From positions 1-6,075 of the forward strand of contig CAYSAG010000315.1 in NCBI GenBank assembly GCA_964428935.1: DNA of 6,075 nt. Direction: 5' to 3'. Both the position numbers and the translations under genes were made by a program. This DNA is from JAADHY01 sp964428935 (GTDB lineage Bacteria > Planctomycetota > Planctomycetia > Planctomycetales > Planctomycetaceae). The notes below the pieces were generated by a model. It worked only from the letters and a program-made list of their open reading frames with translations, made no database searches and was not told where the DNA came from. Positions 1 through 5,882 of the stretch are shown here, piece after piece (the stretch's first letter is position 1; every line of letters starts with the position of its first letter).

Positions 1-63
1 ATTTCTGCAAGACCAGAAGGTTTTCGGATAGGCTCTTACCTTCCGGACCGTCGGCGCGGTCTG
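1..63. other. Sequence downstream of the long gene
   Basis: No start codon with a ribosome-binding site is visible on the minus strand here. A weak 6-bp inverted repeat (GAAGGT at 16-21, ACCTTC at 38-43) is present without a T-run, so I do not call a terminator. Any downstream operon partner would begin beyond the left edge. Confidence 0.4.
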
Positions 64-3000
64 TCACTCCGGCTCACCTCGGACTCGAAACTCAAGGTTA
101 CTCGGTCCGAAGATTCGATGGTTACGCGCCTCCTCCTGCTGGACTCGACCGGCGTCCCAGTACAGCATCTCGCAATCGTAACAGTACATCGCGCCTTCTC
201 CATGGCGATCTTCAATCGTCCGGACGATGGATCCGTATTCAGACCATTCAATTTTCACAGGGTTAGCGTCGCCGAATTCCGCGGCCAGCTTCTCGTCCGT
301 CGTTCGCACTTCCAGGTTGGCCACGTACCACCCCTCGTTTATCGTCTTTACCAAGACGCGACGTTGTACTTGTCCGGCGGGGAGCCGGGAGTTCACAATT
401 CGACCCACGATGTGCAGGTAGTACGGAACGGCGAGGGGATAACAGACACGGCCCCGCTGCACCGAATCGATTACGTAACGTTCGGCGGTACGCGAGACTG
501 CCCGCGAATCCAAGAAGATCCACGCGTGCGAGCCTCGGGTCGCGTCTGACGAAGACGCAGCCGTGCTGCTCCACGGGTCGGACGGCTCCAGCTGAAGCAA
601 ATAGTACCCTGACGGTACCAGCTGCCGGTCGAGTTCGATCGTCGTTCGAGACGGCGCCGAAAGAACCTGGTGCCAAACCAGCTCGAAGCGATCCTCTTTT
701 TGGCGCCAGAGACGGAGCACGCGGTTCTCTGCGACGCCCTTTTCCTGCCAGGTCACGTCCAGCAGCACTTTTTCGCCCCGGCTCCGATCGACGCACTGGA
801 TGTCGGTCGCTTCCCAGCGTGTGCGCAGAGAAAGGAGCGGCGCTTCGGCCACGGAGACTCCCAGCGCTGCCGCGTCTAGGTCTAAGCGGAGCCACTTGAC
901 AGCACTTCCGCGGCGGATCGACTCCGCTTGCGCAGCGAGGTCATAGACAGCGTAGCCCTCGCGCGTCCACGCTTGCATCTCCGCCAAAGTCTCGTCCCCG
1001 TCCTTTACGCGCAAGCATATCTTCTTGTCCCCCCACCAGGCCGGGACCTCGACCATCAGTTTCAGTTCGCCCGATAAATCGCCGAGCCACATTTCTTCTT
1101 GAATCGTGTCGTACCACACATCGGCACGCTCGTCCGCCGCGCCCTGCAGACGCCAGCGGATCTTTGGGATCGGCAGGGACAGGGGCACGGTCACCTCGCG
1201 GTCTGTCTCACGCAACACCAGTCGTACCGGTAAGCAGTCCCTACGAGCGCTGCCCCTTATGACTGCCGCCCCCGGTTGGCACTCCTCAACCACCACCGGT
1301 GGCGAAACAGTAAGTTCTGTGTTGGGCGGCAGGGACAACCGGGCGCGAGCGACGACTTCCTCATCTTCTCGAGCTGGCAAGCAGGTCGGCGGCTCGAAGA
1401 CCGCTTCGACCCGTGGAATGATGCAGATCTCCCGCCGCCAGTCCCGCCACGGCGGGCAATAAACACGGACAAGGAAGCGCCCACGAGCGGTCGGTCCAAG
1501 TAGTGACTTGGCTTTCAGACTCACCCTTGCGTAGCGGCGCTCCGTGTCGACGGTCACGGCTCCGCCGATTTCGGCTAGCGACACATGCTTGGCTTCGGAA
1601 AGCGTGCTCGAACCAACTGGGCTCAGCGAAAGATGCCAACGGTCGAGCTCAGCCGCATCGTCGATCGGAACGCAAATATCGGGCGGCGTGTCCAGATAGA
1701 GCTCACCCCCTTCCGCTTCCAGACCGCAAGCGTCTGGTTCCCGTGAGAACTCCACACCGGTGAGCTCGCCGCACGAGACCAGTGTGATCGCCAGCGATTG
1801 TCCTGTTGATGAGCGGAGCGTGAGAGCGTCGCTCGGCAGCTGGCCGAGGTCCACCCGAAACGCCCGGTACTCGCTCCAATTCCCCGCAAGTTCTCCTTCC
1901 TCCGATTGCACAATGTCTTGCTCACAGAACGCGTACCGTCGATCTACGACCAGCCAGAGCTGCTGCCGTGGCAAAGCCTCTTCGCGAAGCAGGCGCCCGG
2001 TGCGTCCATCGAACGCAAAAACCACTGGGGCATAGTCTGGAAGCTCGACGTCCCACTCGCGAACCCACGCAGAACCGCTCTCAAAACGGAAACAGTAGCG
2101 CCTGGCTGGCGCGGGCACCACCATTTCAACTTTCCCCAGTTCGATCTGCCCGTCGCCAATGTCAAAAAGACGCAGCGGGGTGCGTCGACGCTGACGGTGT
2201 GGCCCGTCGCTCCACAGCACCAGTGATGCGCCATCTTGCAATAACTCAGCGGGAACCCTTTGGCGTGGCCATTTGATGATCACGTCTTTGCGACGTGGAT
2301 CAAAAAACACCGCAGGACCAAGAAATGAGCAACACTTGGAATCGGTTTCATCCGCCGGCCGGACATCAGACTTGAACCGGTCTTCCCACCATTGACGGAA
2401 ACGGCGGACCACCCGTTCCGGCAGGCTCACGTCGCGCGCATCCAACAAGCGACGCTCCCGCATCGCGGCGACCATCAGCTCCACAGCGGCGACGAAAAAT
2501 CGCTCCGCCGACGCCCGTCCGTAAAGCAAGTACCGCCGAATCGGCTCATCCACACCAGGAAAGACAGTCGGGTAGCTCACCAAGTACTGTCTGTGTTTCT
2601 CCAGTCGCTGTTCGACTTGGCGCAATTGCGCGTCGACATCCTGGCAACGCTGGTCGATGGCCTGCTTTCCGTCTTGCCCGTGTGCCTGCCTTACCACCTC
2701 CTCGATTGCTTCCAAATTCTTGTACTGCCGTTCCAGTTCGGCTCGCCGACGGGCCGCCTCCGTCCGGCAACGCCTCACATTCCGCAGTCGCACCCGCCCC
2801 TCTTCAAGGTTTCCATCGCCGAACCGCTGAAGCAGCTGCTCCATTTGCTGAAGCTCCCTTTGGAGCCAATCCCGTCTGGTCGTCAGTCCACCCTGTTCTG
2901 CAGCGATTCGCCGGACTTCTTCCAGGGCGTCGCGTGCCTGCTCCTCCTGAACCTTGGCCGCTCTCAGAGACGCTTCTAGCCGTTGGACGCATTCCACAGC

Positions 3001-4812
3001 ACTCAAACCGGGCGGCAGACCCAACCGCTCGCCCACGGTTCGACACCGCCGTTCGAAATCCTCCACAACCTGCTCCGCCTGCCGGCACGCTGGTCGTAGT
3101 CGTTTCGTCAGGTCCTGGTGCCAGGCCCCGATCCGCGACAGCGTCCTGACCACTGTCCCAGCGTCCCTCCCTGCCAACTCCACGCGGACGGGAACCGCCT
3201 TAAGCCATGACAGCATGCGGGCGGTTTCTGTAGTTGCCTCCTTGTCGTTCCCACTCGCCTGTCGTGCCCCACCGTCCAGCCTGGTCGTCCCCTCATCGCC
3301 GCTGGTAGCATGGCGTTGGAGCCGGCGTCCGAACTCAGCGACGAGCAGCATTGCAGCTCCAAGAATCACACAGGAGACGGCCAACACGCCTGGCACACCA
3401 ATTGCAGCCAACAGGAAGATGACGCCAATTGTTCTTGCCGCCGTGCGCGGCCAGGCCTTCCGGCGCGCGTGCCTCGGGCGAACCCCGCGGTCGCCCGGCT
3501 CAAGAGCCGCGTGCTGTGAAGCACTCGGTGCTTCGGCCTTTTCGGCGTCCTCAAGGACCTGATTCGATGAGAGACTCGCAAGCATCTCGCCGATTTCATC
3601 TCGCCAAGGCTCGGCCGAAACGTCACGCCATGTCTTCTCGATCTGATCAAGGACTTCGCGTTGTTCCGCCTGCAGCCTCTGCAAGTTCTGCTGCGCTTCG
3701 CGAAATGCGACCAAGCCGGACGCCAAGTCCTTGATGGCCTTCTCGCACTTGAGAACGTCTTGGTATTGCCTCGTTGCCCCAGCGACTCGCCGCTCACACT
3801 CCGCACGCCGCCGCGCAAGCTCCTGCAACTGGTGTTCGATCTGTTCGATTTGCCGCCGTTTGTCGTCCAATACACTTTCGCAGTCACTGGGCAGGCCTTG
3901 CGCCACGACAACTTCGCGTCCTTGTTCTTCAAGCCGCCACAGGCGAACGATGTCGTCGTAAAGTTTCAGCGCTTGCTGGAGAATGCGTTGCGAAGCCAGA
4001 AGTGCATCGCGTGACTTCTCAAGCTGCCGGAGCTCCTGTTCAATCGCTTCGCGTTCTCCGTCTGCTTTGCGATAGCTGCCCAGCCAGTACAGGATTTCGT
4101 CTTTGTCATGGGGATTCGCCAACGTCCGGCGGACGAAGGGTTCAAGAACCTTCTCGAAAAAATCCGGCAGGCAGCTGTTTGGAATCCCGCCGTGCAGCAA
4201 GATGTTGCTGAGGTACGGCTGTGCGTCGGGCAACTCAAGGCGCGGGAGCTTCCTCGCCCGCAGGAAATCAACGAACAGCCGGCCCCAGCGGTTCTGCCAG
4301 TTCGGATCGCACAAGCCCACCAGTTCGGCGACAACTGGCCAGAAACAGCCCTCGCGATAGGCAGTTGCAGCAGTCCAAACCAGGAAGCAGGCCAGACACG
4401 TCGGCGCTGCCGACTCCAGGTAGTGAGTCCCGGCCGACAACCCATCGTCCAACTTCTTGCGGATAAGCCGCGCCAGCAGCATGCCGTCCTGCTCAGAAAG
4501 GTCCAAGTCGCCGAGCAAAGTGACGTCGTTCATGCCTTCAGACAGCCGCTGCTCGCATTCGGCCAAGCTCTGGCAGCCCTCGAGCATGACCAGCCTCCCC
4601 GAAAGTGGATGACGGATGGAGTAGCCCACGGCGCGCCGCAAAGCAGTAGGCCGCTGTTTCGCAGCAGTCCCTTCTTGTTCACACGAGGTCGCCGAAGGAG
4701 CCGCACTTGCAATCCGGGCTTCTCCCGGGACTGCACAGTCGGTCAAAGACGACGATTTCAGCATACCGTCATCGGTGATCGGTACAAGGACGAACACAGC
4801 GTACGCTTCCAC
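64..4812 (-). CDS. Very large coiled-coil, membrane-hairpin and beta-rich protein of unknown function
   Basis: I do not recognise a named family. Visible layout of the 1582 residues: a low-complexity start (1-55); a globular helical domain (about 58-250) with the striking stretch ILLHGGIPNSCLPDFF at 204-219; a charged, Glu/Gln/Arg/Leu-rich coiled coil (about 252-396); an Arg-rich linker; a hydrophobic stretch of about 34 residues (461-494) with a central Val-Pro-Gly and Arg on both sides, suggesting a membrane hairpin with both ends in the cytoplasm; a second coiled coil (about 565-742); a helical segment (750-815); then a long beta-strand-like region (about 825-1582) with Ig/Fn3-like phrases such as PSGYYLLQLEPSDPW and a CxxC at 1544-1547. 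I see no Walker A loop, nuclease or protease motif. The frame is unbroken. The GTG at 4812 is the first possible start after an in-frame TGA and has no clear Shine-Dalgarno. ATG codons at residues 17 and 76 are alternatives. A scaffold or sensor role is inferred only from architecture. Confidence 0.85.
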   Translation of the reverse strand: MEAYAVFVLVPITDDGMLKSSSLTDCAVPGEARIASAAPSATSCEQEGTAAKQRPTALRRAVGYSIRHPLSGRLVMLEGCQSLAECEQRLSEGMNDVTLLGDLDLSEQDGMLLARLIRKKLDDGLSAGTHYLESAAPTCLACFLVWTAATAYREGCFWPVVAELVGLCDPNWQNRWGRLFVDFLRARKLPRLELPDAQPYLSNILLHGGIPNSCLPDFFEKVLEPFVRRTLANPHDKDEILYWLGSYRKADGEREAIEQELRQLEKSRDALLASQRILQQALKLYDDIVRLWRLEEQGREVVVAQGLPSDCESVLDDKRRQIEQIEHQLQELARRRAECERRVAGATRQYQDVLKCEKAIKDLASGLVAFREAQQNLQRLQAEQREVLDQIEKTWRDVSAEPWRDEIGEMLASLSSNQVLEDAEKAEAPSASQHAALEPGDRGVRPRHARRKAWPRTAARTIGVIFLLAAIGVPGVLAVSCVILGAAMLLVAEFGRRLQRHATSGDEGTTRLDGGARQASGNDKEATTETARMLSWLKAVPVRVELAGRDAGTVVRTLSRIGAWHQDLTKRLRPACRQAEQVVEDFERRCRTVGERLGLPPGLSAVECVQRLEASLRAAKVQEEQARDALEEVRRIAAEQGGLTTRRDWLQRELQQMEQLLQRFGDGNLEEGRVRLRNVRRCRTEAARRRAELERQYKNLEAIEEVVRQAHGQDGKQAIDQRCQDVDAQLRQVEQRLEKHRQYLVSYPTVFPGVDEPIRRYLLYGRASAERFFVAAVELMVAAMRERRLLDARDVSLPERVVRRFRQWWEDRFKSDVRPADETDSKCCSFLGPAVFFDPRRKDVIIKWPRQRVPAELLQDGASLVLWSDGPHRQRRRTPLRLFDIGDGQIELGKVEMVVPAPARRYCFRFESGSAWVREWDVELPDYAPVVFAFDGRTGRLLREEALPRQQLWLVVDRRYAFCEQDIVQSEEGELAGNWSEYRAFRVDLGQLPSDALTLRSSTGQSLAITLVSCGELTGVEFSREPDACGLEAEGGELYLDTPPDICVPIDDAAELDRWHLSLSPVGSSTLSEAKHVSLAEIGGAVTVDTERRYARVSLKAKSLLGPTARGRFLVRVYCPPWRDWRREICIIPRVEAVFEPPTCLPAREDEEVVARARLSLPPNTELTVSPPVVVEECQPGAAVIRGSARRDCLPVRLVLRETDREVTVPLSLPIPKIRWRLQGAADERADVWYDTIQEEMWLGDLSGELKLMVEVPAWWGDKKICLRVKDGDETLAEMQAWTREGYAVYDLAAQAESIRRGSAVKWLRLDLDAAALGVSVAEAPLLSLRTRWEATDIQCVDRSRGEKVLLDVTWQEKGVAENRVLRLWRQKEDRFELVWHQVLSAPSRTTIELDRQLVPSGYYLLQLEPSDPWSSTAASSSDATRGSHAWIFLDSRAVSRTAERYVIDSVQRGRVCYPLAVPYYLHIVGRIVNSRLPAGQVQRRVLVKTINEGWYVANLEVRTTDEKLAAEFGDANPVKIEWSEYGSIVRTIEDRHGEGAMYCYDCEMLYWDAGRVQQEEARNHRIFGPSNLEFRVRGEPE
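4594..4600 (-). promoter_or_regulatory. Shine-Dalgarno-like site before an internal ATG (residue 76) of the long gene
   Basis: On the minus strand GGGGAGG lies six bases before the ATG at 4587-4585 (MLEGCQSL). This is the best-spaced ribosome-binding match near the 5' end of the gene; the GTG at 4812 and the ATG at 4764 have none. The residues just before it (YSIRHPLSGRLV) look like ordinary structured protein, so this may be chance or a secondary start rather than the true one. Confidence 0.25.
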
Positions 4813-4960
4813 CGCATCAAGTCACGTGTGTCGTCCCCAAACTCCAAGCCGTCATCCTCCGACATCCAAGACCTCAGCTCAGGCCCAACCAATGTTGACG
4901 CGCTGCCAGCCCCCCAGCCGGCGCAAGCCGCAGAGTGGGGAGGGTCGAAACGACTCTGAG

Positions 4961-4989
4961 ACGAGCGCGGCTCGCGAGCCGATGCTCGT
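4961..4989. repeat. 29-bp inverted repeat with a perfect 14-bp palindromic core
   Basis: The core CGGCTCGCGAGCCG (4968-4981) is its own reverse complement. It is flanked by a second pair of arms, ACGAGC (4961-4966) and GCTCGT (4984-4989), separated from the core by one base on the left and two on the right. The site lies about 150-180 bp upstream of the start of the long gene. A two-fold symmetric site in an upstream region fits a dimeric repressor operator, but it could equally be a cruciform or an RNA hairpin. Confidence 0.6.
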
Positions 4990-5043
4990 GACGTCATTCG
5001 CAAAAACGGACTCCGAAGACCGCACGCAGTCAACGTGACGAGC

Positions 5044-5056
5044 CTTCGATTCGAAG
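5044..5056. repeat. Short inverted repeat CTTCGA-T-TCGAAG
   Basis: Two perfect 6-bp arms are separated by a single base. It is short enough to arise by chance, but it is one of several symmetric sites clustered within about 210 bp upstream of the long gene. Confidence 0.4.
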
Positions 5057-5112
5057 CCCACTTGGCCCGGGAAGAGTTCGATCTACCCGGCTGCCCCAGG
5101 ATTCGCCCCAAC

Positions 5113-5127
5113 GCGGCATAAAGCCGC
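5113..5127. repeat. Small hairpin GCGGC-ATAAA-GCCGC
   Basis: A perfect 5-bp GC stem with a 5-nt AT loop. No T-run follows on either strand, so it is not a classical intrinsic terminator. Confidence 0.4.
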
Positions 5128-5142
5128 AACCAATAAAGACTT

Positions 5143-5173
5143 ACAGCATGCGCGCGTCGTGCGCGCATGGTGT
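5143..5173. repeat. Strong hairpin near the end of the IS66 relic, terminator-like
   Basis: Perfect 9-bp arms CATGCGCGC (5147-5155) and GCGCGCATG (5161-5169) around a 5-nt loop. After one G-G mismatch the stem continues for three more pairs (ACA with TGT). Read on the plus strand a short T stretch follows (TGTTTTG), so it could stop transcription, although no plus-strand gene is visible to its left. Read on the minus strand it lies between the transposase remains and the long gene, where it could insulate the latter. It may also belong to the original IS end, but no clear IS66 terminal inverted repeat was found. Confidence 0.5.
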
Positions 5174-5666
5174 TTTGAGGCGTCTTTTTAGGCGGCTTGA
5201 CGCAGGCCATAGTGTTGCAGCGCAATTGCTTACCGCGTTGGAGCCGGGGGAGGAGTGGGCTTGGGGAGGTGAGCCGGTCGTGGAGGAAGCGGATGGGGGG
5301 AGAGGCCTCGTTGGACGCACACTCGTGCGGTACCGACTCGAACGCCGACAGCCAACAACAAGCCGGGGCGCAGGTCGAGGTCTCTCGCCCGTCGACTCCC
5401 CAAAGTTGGTTCCGAGCCACGTCCGGTTGCCGCCCGACACCTTCCGGTTCACCACCGCCGGACGAATCGCCCGTTCCGCTAAACCGTTGGTCGCCGAAAG
5501 GCCCGGACGGAGCAAGAACGCAAACACGCACTCCACCTGCTCGAACAAGAATGGAGCCAACCGCTCGCTGTCTGCGTACCGCTTTCGCCGCCCCACCAAA
5601 CACTGCCTCAACTGCTCGCCCCGCTGGCGCAGCTGCTCCGCCGAGACCTCGCCCCGCAGCCACAGC

Positions 5667-5692
5667 CGGACGCGAGGGACCGCGTCCCTCCG
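5667..5692. repeat. 26-bp direct repeat, left copy (cassette boundary)
   Basis: Identical over 26 bp to the copy at 5857-5882. Two overlapping, mutually exclusive stems can form inside it: GGACGCG with CGCGTCC (loop AGGGAC), or GAGGGAC with GTCCCTC (loop CGC). The recognisable transposase sequence resumes immediately to its left. Confidence 0.85.
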
Positions 5693-5716
5693 GAGGGCCA
5701 CGCTCCGTCGTGGCCG
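5692..5716. repeat. 25-bp hairpin repeat, unit 1
   Basis: Starts GGAGGGCCACGCTCCG and ends TCGTGGCCG. The inner part forms a perfect 7-bp stem, GGCCACG with CGTGGCC, around a 6-nt loop CTCCGT. It abuts the left 26-bp repeat. Confidence 0.8.
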
Positions 5717-5723
5717 GCGGTCT

Positions 5724-5748
5724 GGAGGGCCACGCTCCGTCGTGGCCG
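5724..5748. repeat. 25-bp hairpin repeat, unit 2
   Basis: Identical to unit 1 over all 25 bases, starting 32 bp after it, with the same 7-bp stem and 6-nt loop. Confidence 0.8.
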
Positions 5749-5753
5749 CCCCC

Positions 5754-5778
5754 GGAGGGCCCCGCTCCGTCGTGGCCG
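5754..5778. repeat. 25-bp hairpin repeat, unit 3 (one mismatch)
   Basis: Differs from units 1 and 2 by one base (GGCCCCG instead of GGCCACG), which introduces one mismatch into the stem. It starts 30 bp after unit 2. Confidence 0.75.
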
Positions 5779-5786
5779 CAGTTGCT

Positions 5787-5856
5787 TCGCGATTCGGGGT
5801 TTGGAATTCGGAATTCGGGTCCGGGACGCGGGAGGCGGCAGGCGGGACGCGGGACG
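5787..5856. repeat. Degenerate short-repeat tract (GATTCGG and GGGACGC words)
   Basis: The left half repeats variants of GATTCGGG and GGAATTCGG three times (GATTCGGGG, GGAATTCGG, GAATTCGGG). The right half repeats GGGACGCGGGA and GGCGGGACGC words, running into the right 26-bp repeat. Translated on the minus strand it gives Arg/Pro/Ser-rich strings such as SRVPDPNSEFQTPNRE, typical of repeat DNA rather than of a protein. Confidence 0.6.
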
Positions 5857-5882
5857 CGGACGCGAGGGACCGCGTCCCTCCG
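5857..5882. repeat. 26-bp direct repeat, right copy (cassette boundary)
   Basis: Exact copy, in the same orientation, of the repeat at 5667-5692, including both alternative stems. The transposase sequence ending in CYVTEVV stops about eight bases to its right, so this repeat marks the second edge of the replaced segment. Confidence 0.85.

Larger units (their letters stand above)
4813..5234. other. Gene-poor spacer rich in inverted repeats, upstream of the long gene
   Basis: This stretch between the IS66 relic and the long gene holds no ORF I can support. A minus-strand frame stays open across it, but its translation is Arg/Ser-rich and unlike any family I know. It contains at least four inverted repeats, listed separately, and must contain the promoter of the long gene if that gene is transcribed on its own. 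On the minus strand a TTGACT (5033-5028) could be a -35 box, but no convincing -10 box follows at the right distance, so no promoter is called. Confidence 0.5.
5667..5882. repeat. 216-bp palindromic repeat cassette replacing the middle of the IS66 transposase
   Basis: This stretch lies exactly between the transposase block ending in CYVTEVV and the block starting LRGEVSAEQ. It begins and ends with identical 26-bp repeats and contains three 25-bp hairpin units and a tract of short G-rich repeats. Its translation in every frame is low-complexity Arg/Pro/Gly/Ser and does not look like transposase. It resembles families of extragenic palindromic repeats, which are multicopy in their hosts, but copy number cannot be judged from one window. 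Confidence 0.75.

Noticed and set aside
16..43. Inverted repeat GAAGGT/ACCTTC as a terminator of the long gene
   Set aside because: The stem is only 6 bp, the loop is 16 nt, and there is no following T-run in the direction of the gene.
2152..2160. Glycine-rich GDGQIELGK as a possible nucleotide-binding loop in the long protein
   Set aside because: It does not match GxxxxGK[ST]: there is no Ser or Thr after the Lys and the surroundings are strand-like rather than P-loop-like.
2392..3562. Two plus-strand ORFs (195 and 202 codons) opposite the second coiled coil
   Set aside because: They are antisense shadows: Pro/Arg/Ser-rich, no family features, no ribosome-binding site.
4108..4959. Plus-strand ORF of 283 codons opposite the N-terminal part of the long gene
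   Set aside because: Its translation is compositionally odd, with no recognisable motif, and it lies antisense to a coherent coiled-coil protein; GC-rich genes commonly leave open antisense frames.
4879..5061. 60-codon minus-strand ORF in the spacer
   Set aside because: No ribosome-binding site, no recognisable motif, and it overlaps the palindromic sites; not supportable as a gene.
5692..5778. Possible CRISPR-like array
   Set aside because: The units are about 30 bp apart, but the gaps are only 5-7 bp, far too short for spacers, and no cas gene is near.
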